Assembly (NCBI GenBank): GCA_029204225.1
Contig: CM055095.1
Location: forward strand, 60,404,540 to 60,468,539
Source: Diphasiastrum complanatum
Taxonomy: Eukaryota; Streptophyta; Lycopodiopsida; Lycopodiales; Lycopodiaceae
Direction of reading: 5' to 3'
Length of the DNA: 64,000 bases
Shown here: positions 11,500 to 25,949 of the stretch, one piece after another
Layout: the number at the start of each line of letters is the position of its first letter
Position numbering within the stretch: the first letter of the stretch is position 1
Notes under the pieces: generated by a model
The model's database searches: none
Told to the model about the DNA's origin: nothing
The model's input: the letters and a program-made list of their open reading frames with translations, nothing else
Translations under genes and position numbers: made by a program

Positions 11500-13890
11500 A
11501 TCTGAATTTTCCAGCAGGTGTACTTTCATTTTAGGGTTCATTAATGATGAAATTAATGATGCATGTGGGTTCTCTCCAATGATTTAGGATTCTAGGCTAT
11601 GTTTTGGTCAAAATTGCTCGGTTTTTCATGCTTTTTGGCACAAAATAGATAGTAACAACCAAAATCCAGCAAGATAAGATCAATTAGATGGTTGTAATTC
11701 TGTAAATTGGTTTGCATGTTCTAGAGAAAGAGTTGTATGTCATGAATTTCCACTTTATGGTGATGAAAAAATCGGAAAATAGCCAAAAATCATCATTTTT
11801 GCTTGTTTTTTCATAAAGTTGGATAGTAAGTGGCTGTAAAACACCATGTAGAGCTTGTATAATGGTGGACCAAAGTCTTTTGAAGCTTTCCCTGAAGTTA
11901 GAACCAAGAATTCCAGCAATTGGACTTGTAGGAAGTCAGAAGAGTTAAAAAAATGACATTTTTTGGTGAGTTTGGGGGGATGGATCTCTCCAAATCCATA
12001 AGGAGATCATTCTGGAATTAATTGCAGCATGATTAACATTCCTTTTTACCTTCCCATCAAGCTATCAGACCTGTGAATTGATAGCCAGTGGCTTATGCAC
12101 CATCTCCATCAAGTTTGAAGCTATTTTGACTTCTACAAATCAAGAAATCTTCGTTCTCAGCCTATACTGCATCTTAGGATCAATATGAATGCTTAATGGA
12201 AGTCTAATTGATGGTTTAAGGCTGTTGGTAGCATCAATTTTGAGCTTGGGGAGGTGTTTGCATGTTTTTCTACTACAGATTTCTGGCAGCTCTGATCTCG
12301 CATGTGTGAAGCTTAGGTGGAAGGATGACATGGCAAGCATCTTGTTCACTTGGTCTCCCTCTGTATTGAACTTTACAACACCCAATTTGGTGTCTTGTAG
12401 CCAAAGTTATGATCATTTGAAGTTTTGCAGTTTTGTGAGTAAAATTGGCAAAATTTGAAATTGTTCTGATTGCATGCCAGTCATTTCCCTAATTTGTAGT
12501 ACTATGTTTGCATGGATTAGTTGCATGTTGATTCTCAGAGTGATTCTGACATGCATGAGGGATTTACAATCGACTTGAGTGGTCATACGCATGTGCTCTG
12601 ACAGTTGGATCACAAATCTGTGTTATTGGCTAACAAATTTCGTAAAACTGAAGTTTACGTAAAAAATTTCGTAATGACGTTTGTGACTGATGTAGTGTGC
12701 TTTGCATGCCAGTTTGACATTGGATTAGTAACATAAGGAATCGGACAATGTTTCGATATTTTCGACTCCGATTGTCTTTTATACTAACAGTATTTTCGTT
12801 AGAATTTTTGAATTACGTAAAATAAAGCAAATTTTGAGTTTTTCGAAAAAAATCAAAATTTCGGTCATTTTTTCATTATCTATGGAATCAATTTAGATTA
12901 GTGAATTGATTAAACTGAGTTTATCAGTTAGAGTTGATCACAGTGTTTTCACTAAGTCTAAATTATTTCCGGATGATAGATAAGATAAAATTGACAGAAG
13001 GAACCACAATGAATTGCCGACAATTTTTACTATGTTGTCATTTTTTAACTTTGGAGTTGGGAACTCCCAGATTGAAAGTTAAAATTTGATTTTTTTTTTT
13101 TTTTGTTGAATTTCCATTTGATAATTGGAAATCAGTTACTTGTCTGATAGATTTTCTAATCGATGTTGATCGATAGGAATCAGTCAAGTGAACGTTTCAT
13201 AAAATGATCCATTGTGGTGAATATACATTGTTTTCAAATTTAAACTATTATATTTTTTTACGATGTTGCATTTCTAAAGTTTCATTTCAAACGCATCTCG
13301 CAATCACGAATTAGAAAATTTTATCAATATTAATAGATGTGTGAACTAATTAAAAGACATATGTGTTGATTATTTATATACTATAATTAAAAAACATCTT
13401 CTTTGAGATAATAATACACTTTGCCACAATATTGTGCGACTATTCATTGATCTTTGCAAACACACAAAGGTGTATAACATTGCAATTTTTTTATCAACAA
13501 ATTAGCTTAACAAGCTACCACATGGCTCTCAATTGTAAGGAACTTAGCATCCTTTCAAATGCATATTAAACTCACGCTTATATTTTTACCCATTAATACC
13601 ATATTGAAATTAAAGTCAAATTTTGATTATAGAATTTTCTCAATATAGAAAGACATCATAATGTCCATAAATACATAAGATAGCATGTAATATTCAACTA
13701 ATAATAACTTCAATTTGTCAGAGCATAATAATTTGAGATAATGATCATTTGATTTTTAGTCCACATTTTATTATAAGTATACACTTATTCGAAATCTAAA
13801 AAAAAATCTTATTTGCTTTTAAATTAATCATAAAGTTGTTGTTTATTAACATATTATTCATAATAGTTAAAAAAAAAAAAATTACAACAA
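11500..13890. other. No recognisable gene, A/T-rich
   Basis: Open frames are short and lack domains. The 12.7-13.9 kb part is very A/T-rich with poly-A and poly-T runs. Nothing supportable is seen. Confidence 0.5.
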
Positions 13891-13894
13891 ACTA

Positions 13895-14345
13895 ATTTTG
13901 CCATGCGTGGCACTGCCACGCGTGGCAAATTTCCAAAGCAAATTGTTTTTAAGTATTGTGTTTTAATGTTGCAATAAAAAAAGCCATTGCTTTGGAATTT
14001 TCTCTGGAGATTTGCCACGCGTGGCAAATCTAAAAAAAAAAATCATGTCAGATGACAATTAGTTAAATAACAACTGTACGTGGCACTTCCACGCGTGGCT
14101 GTGCCATGCCGACATATTTTGGCACTCATATTTTAAATTTTGAGTTTAAAAGCATTTGCCACGTGTGGCAGCGCCACGCAGAATTAATTTTTTTTTTGCC
14201 GGACCTCACCTACAGCCTGTATTTCACCGGCAGGGTCCTTGGAAAAATTTTGGCGTGGATATGCCACGCGTGGTGGTGCCACGCATAAGAAAAATGTCAA
14301 AAATTCAGCTAAGTATCGGGTTCGCATGGCAGTGTCACGTGGCAA
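13895..14345. repeat. Cluster of GCCACGCGTGGC palindromes
   Basis: Repeated perfect or near-perfect inverted repeats: TGCCACGCGTGGCA near 13,914 and 14,012, then CCACGCGTGGC near 14,090, GCCACGTGTGGC near 14,158, GCCACGCGTGGTGGTGCCACGC near 14,263, and a worn copy near 14,323. The core CACGCGTGG is the same as in the 8.05-8.4 kb cluster, but the arms extend differently (TGGCA here, TGGATA there). Confidence 0.75.
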
Positions 14346-14547
14346 AACACACATATGTGTAGTTATAAGGCCGCATTCCTTACCTTTGCGAGTGCCTACG
14401 GTCCTTTTGAACTTGAACGCAACTTAAAGGCAATTCTTTTAGACCACATTCAGATTTCCGAAATGGCAGGCGGGAGGTTCTGCAGCATTTTTTATATATA
14501 TGTAATAGTATTATGTGATATATATATGTTTATATACAATAAATTAA

Positions 14548-14549
<2 letters not shown>

Positions 14550-14604
<55 letters not shown>

Positions 14605-15049
14605 TTTTATATATTTATGAATTATCTATTATGTAACAAATATACATATATACTATGCCCGCAATAGAGCCGCAAAGGACCGCAACATGGCCCCGTAAGA
14701 TCGCAATATATATGTCAGTTTTATATATTTATGAATTATCTGTTTTGCTACAAATATATATTATGTATGTAATAGTGTTACATATATATACATATATATA
14801 TATATACTATGGCCGCAATAGAGCCGTAGAGGACCACAATATGTAGGTAGAAGACCACATTATGGTCGTAGAAGACCGCAATATGGACGTAGAAGACGAC
14901 AATATGGCCGTAGAAGACCGCAATATGGCGGTAGAAGACTGCAATATGGTCGTAGTCCGCAATATGATGTAGAAGACCGCAATATGGGCATAGAAGACCG
15001 CAATAGACCGCAATATTATGTGATATATATGTGTATAATTACAATACAT

Positions 15050-15089
<40 letters not shown>

Positions 15090-15155
15090 AGTTTTATATA
15101 TTCATTAATTATCTGTTATGTAACAAAAATATTTTATGTACGTAATATTACTACA

Positions 15156-15199
<44 letters not shown>

Positions 15200-15430
15200 G
15201 CCTGCAATATGGCCTTAGAAGACAACAATATGGTCGTAGAAGACCGTAATATGGCCGTAGTTCGCAATATGGCCGTAGTCCGCAGTATGGACATAGAAGA
15301 CCGCAATATGGCCATAGAAGACTGCAATATGGACGTAGTCCGCAATATGGCCATAGAAGACCGCAATATTATGTGATATATATATGTATATATACAATAC
15401 ATAAAGAATATATATATACAAGTTTTATAT
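14550..15430. repeat. Higher-order repeat: TA microsatellites alternating with a 21-bp minisatellite
   Basis: A block of (TA)n alternates with copies of a unit close to GCCGTAGAAGACCGCAATAT (near 14,655-14,700, 14,810-15,015 and 15,199-15,370). Each round also holds GTTTTATATATTTATGAATT (near 14,604 and 14,719, and changed near 15,090) and TATTATGTGATATATAT (near 14,508, 15,012 and 15,366). The larger unit is therefore itself repeated about three times. Tyr/Ile-rich minus-strand frames over this region are artefacts. Confidence 0.85.
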
Positions 15431-15605
15431 ATGTTTGGATTGATGATCCGTAGCTCTCTCTCCAAGATAGAGTACTCAACCTATTCTGCAATATCGTTAG
15501 TGAGCTTTGCAATATCCATAGGTTGGATGACAGACTGTGAATTCTGATTCTCTATTGCAGCATCTGGTGAGAGAGCATTCATACTCAGGTCTCATGTTTC
15601 GATCA
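15430..15605 (-). other. Possible exon fragment of unknown gene
   Basis: Reading downwards from about 15,600 the minus strand gives a non-repetitive protein-like stretch, ALSPDAAIENQNSQSV then PMDIAKLTNDIAE, one stop, VEYSILERELRIINPN. It lies beside the minisatellite and has no recognisable domain. It could be a broken exon, or chance. Confidence 0.25.
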
Positions 15606-15689
15606 GCAGAAAGACTTGACTGATCCTTACCCACTTCATCGTGCATACACTCTACGGTTTAAGGCCATATATGAGAAACCTTCTAATAA

Positions 15690-15805
15690 CGAGGGGTAAC
15701 GGGCCTAGAAAGGCCTGTTCTGGGATTTCATTGAGCCATGGGCTCGCCCTCAAGAGCTCGCCCACGATCCAATAAAAACCCAGAACGGGCCTTCCCACGC
15801 CTGTT
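15690..15805. repeat. Foldback (inverted) repeat
   Basis: Arms of about 35 bases, GGTAACGGGCCTAGAAAGGC... at 15,696 and the complement of ...GGGCCTTCCCACGCCTGTTATC ending near 15,809, enclose a G/C-rich loop. Both arms include AGGCC and TTCTGGG. It could be a small non-autonomous foldback element. Confidence 0.65.
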
Positions 15806-16151
15806 ATCTATTACATAAAAATGTATGTTTTTGAAATATATACGATGTTGAAATAGCTTTGCGGGATAAGGGAGTGACACGTGGCAAATGGTATATCCCA
15901 TAAGCACCGTATACTTCTATTCATCAAAAAAGGGTATAAGTAAAACCCCTGCCCTCCTTACACTTCACATTCTCGTTTTAATTTTGAGTATTCTAAACAT
16001 ACCTCCATAATCCATGTTTGGAAGCATCGATTTACTTGCAAGGAAAAATCTAAATCGTGGTACTTTTCCTTCAATTGTGATGAGGCATAAGTTATAAATT
16101 TATACTGAAGACGATTTTTATCAAATGTATTTTTTTTCATGAAAAAAATTT

Positions 16152-16182
16152 CAGAACCTCCCGCCACGGTGGGAGGTTCTGA
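16152..16182. repeat. CAGAACCTCCCGCC hairpin, copy 1
   Basis: A 13-14-base inverted repeat, CAGAACCTCCCGCC / GGTGGGAGGTTCTG, with almost no loop. The same hairpin stands at 25,677-25,707 and a half-site, GGCGGGAGGTTCTG, at about 14,471. Confidence 0.8.
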
Positions 16183-16199
16183 ATGTAGAACACGATGGC

Positions 16200-16440
16200 A
16201 TGGCCCTACATTATGCAAAATAATATACTTCCCAAAAGGGCCCAAATTTCAAGCGAATGGCCATTATGTATAATGTATAGGGGAATCGATCATTGTCTGA
16301 GAGAGAGAGAGATTTAATTAAAAATAGAAAAAGTTCACTTTGGGGCCCTACATTATGCAAAATAATATAGGGCCCAAAAGGGCCTTAAAATCAAGCGAAC
16401 GGCCATTACGTATAATGTATAGGGGAATTGATCATTCTCT
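16200..16440. repeat. Two tandem type-B microsatellite-linked modules
   Basis: Two similar blocks each hold GGCCCTACATTATGC then AAAATAATATA, a GGGCCCAAA or GGGCCTTAAA stretch, AAGCGAACGGCCATTACGTA and TATAATGTATAGGGGAAT, ending in a short GA run. The second has the full palindrome GGCCCTACATTATGC / AAAATAATATAGGGCC. Related modules are at 17.69, 18.05 and 22.25 kb. Confidence 0.75.
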
Positions 16441-16800
16441 TAGAGAGAGATTTTAATTAAAAATAGAATAAGTTCACTTCGGTGCCCTATATTATGAAAA
16501 ATAATATAGGGCCCAAAAATGGGTTTTAATCGAATGAACGACAATTACGTAGTAGGTAATGGCCATTGGGAGAGCCATTACCATAAATAATCTGGGACTC
16601 GGCTACGAGTGGCGGAGGCCACAAGCTGTCCCGGGACCGGATTATTTGTGCTAATGGTCCGACCAATGAACCATTACCTCACGTAATTGACGGTCAGCTG
16701 ATTTTTTTAGGTGTTGCCTGTCTCTTCTGCTCCCATTCTCTACTTCACATTGAGGGCACCTCTCGCGCATGTTCTCTCGCTCTCTCTCCCTCTCTCTCTC
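16437..16800 (-). repeat. Microsatellite-linked module A, full copy (reverse orientation)
   Basis: From left to right: a GA run, TTTTAATTAAAAATAG, a CCCTATATTATGAAAAATAATATAGGG palindrome split over 16,484-16,512, ATTACGTAGTAGGTAATGGC, a G/C-rich centre flanked by AAATAATCTGGGAC and GGACCGGATTATTTG, ACCAATGAACCATTACCTCA, CAGCTGATTTTTTTAG, then a CT-rich end. It is the reverse complement of 18.77-19.04 and 19.68-19.98 kb. Confidence 0.75.
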
Positions 16801-16848
16801 TCGAGCATAAAAGAGAGCCCTCACTGTCTCGTGTGTGCAATTCACAGC

Positions 16849-17180
<332 letters not shown>

Positions 17181-17684
17181 GTGGCGAACACAAGGGATGA
17201 TGGATCGGGAAGATCTTGCAGAGAAATGAATAGGAGAAATGAGATATCATATCATTTTTCTAGGTCATCCCATATCATCATCCCTTGTCTATGAACCAGG
17301 CCCAGCTACAAGAATTGCAATAGGTGCTTCAACATAGTCTAGAATTTTGTTGTAAACAATGTATGAAGAAATAGTGTCCATGCTCATTGCTGGTCCAACC
17401 ATCTCCAGCTTTGAAATCCTGGATGGAGCATTCACTTTGAGTTAGCAAACTGGTAGATGTTGTAGCCAGACTAACTGCCTAATTTTCAAAAGCTGGCAGA
17501 TCATTGTTTTGTTTCCCAAAAGACATGTTAAGGCCATGGAGTTTATCATTCATGATAGAATGTCTTCTTCTTGAATAAACATTAATTACTTTGCAAGAAG
17601 TTTAAAAGCCATAGCTACGATTTCCATTCCTATCAAGATTCCACTCACAGGGGCAGTCAAGAAAGAATCCACTGCACATTATAA

Positions 17685-18227
<543 letters not shown>

Positions 18228-18230
<3 letters not shown>

Positions 18231-18767
18231 CGCGACAGCTCGTGCAGAGACTTCTGCCTGGTGCAACAGCCCGTCCGTGGAGAGAAAGAGAGAAGACTCA
18301 TGAGAGAGGGTGCGACAGCGCGTGGAGAGAATGCTACTAGGTGTTGAGTGCGACAGCACGTGGAGAGAGAGAGGGGAGAGAGAGAGAGATACAACGCAGA
18401 GAAGATTGAGAGTGTGATAGCCCTTAGAGAGAGCGGAGAAACATGAGAGAGAGAGAGAGGAGAGAGAGGAGAGAAGGGAGAGGAGGGCGTGCGGATGGAG
18501 GGAGAGTGGGCAGAGGATAGAGAGAGAGGAGAGAGAGAGAGCGCAGAGAGAAGAGAGAGCGTGCCTAGGAAGGCAAGGGAGGGAGGTGAGAGGAGAGAGG
18601 AGAGAGGAGGGAGGATAGAGGAGAGAGCGGAGGGAGGGAGGAGAGAGGAGAGCATGGTTGAGGGAGGAGAGAGCGGAGAGAGGTTAAGAGAGAGTCACTG
18701 CAGAGAGGATAGAGCACGGAGGGGACGGAGAGAAAAATCGCGAGAGTCCAAAAAAATCAGGCAAACT
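18228..18767. repeat. Purine-rich GA tract with recurring GTGCGACAGC heads
   Basis: About 540 bases of irregular GA/GGA sequence. A head unit close to GTGCGACAGCNCGTGGAGAG recurs near 18,228, 18,259, 18,310, 18,348 and 18,411, each time leading into a GA run. The same head precedes the GA array at 19,977. Confidence 0.8.
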
Positions 18768-19178
<411 letters not shown>

Positions 19179-19581
19179 AAAGCAAATACTTTGGTTTCAG
19201 ATCCTATCTTTTGAGATCTGTTATGCAAAACTATCCCTCTTTCAACAATCTGACTTCTGATATCTATCCTACAAACAATGAATTTCAAGTGACCTGTCTC
19301 CTGCAATCTACAATCTGTCTTCAATGACCAACATCATTAATTTTGCAGCAAACTAGTGAACCCTAGAGTATGCTCTAGCAGCAAATCTTGTAATAATAAA
19401 AGAATCATTGTTCTTACAATCTATAATTATGTACAGGTGCTCTCCAACAATCTCTCTCAACGATAAGATTTCTAGATCTAGTTTTCAGCTGTGATTTCCT
19501 CTTTGATTTTCAGCTACATCTAATCTGAGAATTTATAGCAGAAATTTGAAACCAATTTCAGTGAATCAACATGTTTTGACA

Positions 19582-20231
<650 letters not shown>

Positions 20232-20344
20232 AGCCTTCAGATGAGGCCTAGATAAATGCTAGGTAGACTACAAGCATCTAGTAGCACGAGAAAAGCCTAT
20301 GCGGCTAGGGCATAATGCGGAGATTGACAAACAAGAAAAGGTGG

Positions 20345-21525
20345 AAGGTCCATCAAATGGATGCGAAGTCCGCATTCTTGAATGGTGACTTAGAGGAAGA
20401 AGTTTACATGTTCCAACCGTAGGGCTTCATGGCAATAGGACAAGAACATAAGGTATGCAAGCTATGCAAAGCACTTTACGGCCTTAAGCAAGCGCCACGC
20501 GCATGGTATGGACGCATTGACAATTACTTTCTTTCTCATGGGTTTGTAAGAACAAATCCAGATCCAAATCTTTATGTTCTTATAAACGAAGATAGCATTG
20601 CCTTGATTGTACTTTATGTTGACAATATCATTATCATGGGCAATGATGAGAATCTCACTCATTCTATCAAAGCCAACTTATGCAAGCAATTTGAGATGAC
20701 AGATTTAGATCTTATGCACTATTGCTTGGGTGTCAAAGTATGACAAACTGGCAGTGATATCAGGTTATGTCAAAACAAGTATGTGCGAGAGGTATTGGAG
20801 AGATTTCGCATGACAAAGTGCAAACCTTCCATCACCCCTTGCGAAGCTGGTAAGAAATTATCTCGTATTGATGATAGTGCACATGTTGACGCTACTCTAT
20901 TTCATTAGCTAGTTGGGAGTTTGATATATCTTACGACTACACGTCCTGATATCTACTATGTTGTAAGTGTGATTAGCCAATTCATGTCATCACCCACTAT
21001 GGACCATTGGAAAGCTGCAAAAAGTATTTTGAGGTATGTGAAAGGTATACCTAAGCTTGGCCTAATCTACAAAAGACAAAGTGTTTTACCTAAGTTGCAG
21101 GGTTATGTTGATTGGGCAGGAAATGTAGATGATAGAAAGTCAACAGCAGGTTATGCCTTCAATTTTGGTAGTGGTTGTTTTTCATGGTCTAGCAAGAAGC
21201 AAGACAACATTTCTCTTTCTTCTATAGAAGCCGAATATAAAGCATTAAGTTCTGCCACCCAGGAAGCTATTTGGCTACGTAAGTTGTTATGTGAGATTGG
21301 CATGAAGCAGGTAAATCCTACTGTTATTTTCTGTGACAGCCAAAGTGGAATACAATTGGCTAAGAATCATGTCTTTCACGCAAGGACAAAACATATTGAG
21401 GTAAAATATCACTTTGTGCGTGAAAAGCTACAATCTAAAGATATAAGTGTTGTACAATGTTCTACGTTGTACAAGTTGCTAATATATTTACGAAAGCTTT
21501 AAGTAAAGATTGGAACTTTTAGAGC
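20345..21525 (+). pseudogene. Ty1/copia RT-RNase H relic
   Basis: Second half of a copia polyprotein. It contains VHQMDAKSAFLNGDLEEEVY (first RT Asp), ALYGLKQAPRAWYGRI, LIVLYVDNIIIMG, TRPDIYYVVSVISQFM, then RNase H with DDRKSTAGYAF, SSIEAEYKALSSA and HARTKHIEVKYHFVREKL. The RT box reads YVDN instead of YVDD, so one catalytic Asp is lost. Stops interrupt at about 20,420, 20,742 and 20,907, and the C-terminal DIFTKAL block is damaged after 21,460. It is a dead copy, truncated upstream, where the Tudor-like piece and GA array now stand. No LTRs are recognised beside it. Confidence 0.92.
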
Positions 21526-21844
21526 CAAACTAAGCTTAGATCTGGTTATGTACATAGATTTGAATTCCATGAGTGTAGATGGAACAATTCTCAATAGATT
21601 ATATTATTGCTTGTGATAGGATCGCTACACGTTCACAAGAGAGTTTTGATGGTCGTTATAGAAACTAAAAACTATTTAGAGGTTTATTCAGGATTATTGT
21701 AACCTTGGAAAATGTTGATTATTTAGTGCTGCCTGTAGTAGATATTATGTTACAATGTCAGAGCTGTTGAATTAATGTAGTGAATTATGGAGAAATTCAA
21801 TGACATTGTTACAAGAATGCAAATTAGAAAAATTTTAGGTTGAA

Positions 21845-22020
21845 ATTTCCTATATAGGGAGAGATTATTCTTAAATTCAATAGCTATCTAGGAGATGCTT
21901 CAATTTTTATAGTTTGCAATTCCCTGTATAGGGAATGCAATCTAGGTTGCAATTCCCTATATAGGGAGTGATCTAGGAAATTTTGAGGATTGAATTCCCT
22001 ATATAGGGATTACTATCCTT
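21845..22020. repeat. Cluster of TTCCCTATATAGGGA palindromes
   Basis: Four to five copies of the perfect palindrome TCCCTATATAGGGA or close variants (near 21,848, 21,925, 21,952 and 21,994) lie in 175 bases, spaced 27-75 bases apart. A related CCCTATATAGG occurs in the copia LTR near 46,112. Confidence 0.75.
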
Positions 22021-22074
22021 AAATTCCCTAGATTGTCAATCTAGGGTGGCATAATCAATGGCAGTTTTCTTAGA

Positions 22075-22122
22075 ACGGCCGTTACTTATAATGTATAGGG
22101 GAATCAATCATTGTTTGTGTGT

Positions 22123-22180
<58 letters not shown>

Positions 22181-22220
22181 AGGACAGAGACAGAGGGTAG
22201 AGCGAGAGAGAGGACTCAAA

Positions 22221-22252
<32 letters not shown>

Positions 22253-22570
22253 ATAAAATAAAAAAAGATGACAGGCCCTCTATTATTTTGTCCTAAATAA
22301 TATAGGGCCAAACGGGCCTTAAAATCAGGCGAACTGCCATTACTATAATCTATAGGGGAACGGCCATTACTTATATAATGTATAGGAGAATCGATCATTG
22401 TGTGTGTATGTGTGTGTGTGAGCGAGCGAGAGATAGAAAGAGAGAGAGAGAGAGAGCGCGACGAGAGACAGAGAGGGAGAGCAGAGCGAGAGAGAGAGAG
22501 CGCGCGCACAGGACAGACAGAGGGCAGAGCGAGAAAGAGGGCGCAAGAGAGAGAGAGAGAGAGAAGGAGA
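22075..22570 (+). repeat. Type-B modules with (GA)n and (GT)n runs
   Basis: GGCCGTTACTTATAATGTAT then TAGGGGAATCAATCATTG leads into GA arrays (22,125-22,179 and 22,221-22,247). A type-B module follows at 22,248-22,398 with GGCCCTCTATTATTTTG / TAAATAATATAGGGCC. A GT run and an irregular GA/GC tract follow, ending just before the ATG at 22,583. Confidence 0.8.
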
Positions 22571-22582
22571 GAAAGAGCGGGC

Positions 22583-23945
22583 ATGGCTGACACCGATATG
22601 GAACCTAATTATCACTTGTTCAGTCTACCCAGATGTGTGCCACCCAGACTAGTGGTGAACCAGAATGAGCAGGATGATAATAGTGAGAATATTGATGAGA
22701 GAGATCTGCACCTATTTTTGTTAAAGAAGATGTCAGATGATGCGCTCACGCAAGTAATCTCGAATATGCCTCTTCGTAAGGGAGGAACGTTCATCGCTAA
22801 TTACGCTTGCCGTCGCTTAAACCGGATCCTTGCAACTACAGCACGGTTAGTACCAGTGGCATACGACCCATTTCAGCCCCCTCGTCCTTGGTATATATTA
22901 GCTAAAAGGCTCTACTCGAATGGGGACAGTATTGTCCCATGGGCTTACGATCCTATCAGCAACAGGTGGTATAAATTTCCGCTTCCTCTGATGCGTTCAA
23001 GGGATCAGCAGAACTCTATAATGTGGCACAAAATTGCCTCCGCAGATGGATTGGTGTGTGTAACAAGTTATTCGCAAGTTCTGGATTATGCGACGTACGA
23101 GCTGGAACTGTTTGATCCGTATACCCAATGATTTAGAGCTCTACCGAAGTTCGAGCGCAAAACACTTGATCCGTCTACACAAAGTTATATAGCTCAACCC
23201 GCCGACGAAGGATACACCCTCACGGGGACTTTCAGCCTCAATTTCTCCGTCAGTATTTGGATGATTAATCTAGCAACGTGCGAATACAAAGTAATCGTAA
23301 CGAGATGCATGACCAGTATTGCAGAAAATTTTAATCATGTGTTTGTTGATTCATATGACCAAACCCATAAGCGCTGGAAAAAGATCCTGCGGACTGCTTG
23401 CGGGATGCCCCCGGGCTGGGAGAGGCAAGGCGGCACCGCCATTTGCAATGATATTTTGCATAGTATCTTCTATAATACAAGCCTTGTCCTAGCGCAACGC
23501 GAAACAGCTGTAGGATACCAGCTTTTTTTGCACCAATTTGATCTGAAATCTCGGCAATATTCCTCAGATCTACATCCAATGCCAGAAGTTTTCTGCTTTC
23601 CAGGAGCAGCTGCGTTATTGAATTGCAACAATAATCTCATCCTGGTGGGAACAACTCTAGAAGACCTAATAGCAACGAGCGTCAAGGTTTGGAAATTCAA
23701 TCCTCACCCAGCGCCGGGATGGCTTAGGCTTGGCGTAATGCCAGATCCGTAACTCCTTATGGTGAGAGCACCTAGCCGTTATGCTAACTTAGATCCATAC
23801 AGCTCGGGGGAGGCAATTTCATGTATTTTCGCAACGATGTTGGACATAGAGTGGTGGTGCTGGATCTATTTATGACGGATGAGGATCAGGTCAGCCAAAA
23901 TCTGAAACTGCTTTTCGGACTGGTTTCATCTAGCTCAATACATTA
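22583..23945 (+). pseudogene. F-box/kelch-type protein, disrupted
   Basis: The ATG at 22,583 follows a GA-rich leader and starts MADTDMEPNYHLFSLP. An F-box-like segment follows (LLKKMSDDALTQVISNMPLR, then ANYACRRLNRIL), with kelch/galactose-oxidase-like blades after it (PWAYDPISNRWYKFPLP, LELFDPYTQ, VWKFNPHPAPGWLRLG). Such proteins are substrate receptors of SCF ubiquitin ligases. The frame is broken by a TGA at 23,129-23,131. It then stays open in the same frame to a TAA at 23,750, and after a further frameshift near 23,815 continues as GNFMYFRNDVGHRVVVLDL. The first stop would be repaired by one C-to-T reversal (CGA to TGA). Two stops and a frameshift mark it as a pseudogene, though a young one. 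The ubiquitin role is inference from the fold pattern. Confidence 0.7.
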
Positions 23946-23949
23946 AAAA

Positions 23950-24879
<930 letters not shown>

Positions 24880-24880
<1 letters not shown>

Positions 24881-25560
24881 CGAAAATTGAGCTATCTTGG
24901 GTCATGGACATCAAATTTGTTCTATCTCATGTGATGTGATTCAATGCCACTGATAGAGAGTCAAACTCAATCAATCTGAATGTACTACACTTGATATTGG
25001 TTTAATTTGATCACTCAATTAGCCATGCCAAGTGACAATGGTCAGAATCGCAGGATAGGCATCCAATTTGAGCTATCTTGAGTCACAAGCATGAATTTTG
25101 AGCTATTTGACTGTCCTAAACTCAAGAGTTCTCTAATTTGGTCACTCAATGGGCATTTTCAATTTGAGTTGTCTGAATTTCAAAAGCTCGAGATTTCAAA
25201 AGCTATTTGAAAGCTCAAAAGCCCAAGATTGACTTTTTTGAGTGATGACATCAAGTTTGTGCAATCTCAAGTGGTAGACATTAATTTCAGCTATCTCAAG
25301 TGATAGGGACCAATTCTATCCATGAGAGATCGAACTCGAGTAATTGGAATGTTCTAAAGTTGAGATTGGTTGAGTTTAGTTACTGAATGATCTCTGTCCA
25401 ATGACGAACAAAAATCACAGCATTTTACCCCAAATGTGAGCTATTTCGACCAATGTACGTGAATGTCCCTCACACTCGAGATTCCTCTAATTTAAACACT
25501 CAATGTCAAGTGACGAGTGACAAGGAACAGAATTGAGATTTCTTGCATGTAGGCATCAAC
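24880..25560. repeat. Degenerate long tandem repeat
   Basis: Words such as GAGCTATCTTG(G/A)GTCA, ATCGAACTCGAGTAATT, TTGATATTGGTTTAATTTGA or TTGAGATTGGTTGAGTTTAG and CCAAGTGACAA recur in order near 24,885, 25,069, 25,288 and 25,438. This indicates old tandem units of about 150-400 bases. Confidence 0.6.
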
Positions 25561-25676
25561 AACAATCGGAAGATTGCGGTCTCCTATGACACGACAAAAA
25601 GAGGGCTTTCACAACCGCGCTCATGACTTCCAATGAGTGCAGTAACAAATGAAAGTACTCAAACAATGATGCAATC

Positions 25677-25707
25677 AGAACCTCCCGCCGCGGCAGGAGG
25701 TTCTGAG
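25677..25707. repeat. CAGAACCTCCCGCC hairpin, copy 2
   Basis: CAGAACCTCCCGCCGCGGCA then GGAGGTTCTG forms an almost perfect hairpin, the same as at 16,152-16,182. A worn half-site (CTCAGAACCCTGCAG) follows near 25,735. Confidence 0.8.
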
Positions 25708-25949
25708 ATTTTTTTCAAACAAAAAATGAAACACTCAGAACCCTGCAGTGCAAAATACCTGCAAAAAGTATAGTTTAAGTAAAATGTCAAATAAAACATC
25801 AAAATAATTCCAAAACATGCTTAATGGATCATTAGATCTTTAGGCAAAATTGGGCGCACATCTAGAATCATTCACGAGCTAGAAATCATGCATCTACCAT
25901 GCTAGAACTTGGAAATACATGAAGATATGATCAAAATCACTAAGATATG

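Noticed and set aside
8050-14345. Regular short palindromes that might suggest a CRISPR array
   Set aside because: Repeat lengths and spacers vary, arms degenerate, no cas genes are present, and the genome is eukaryotic.
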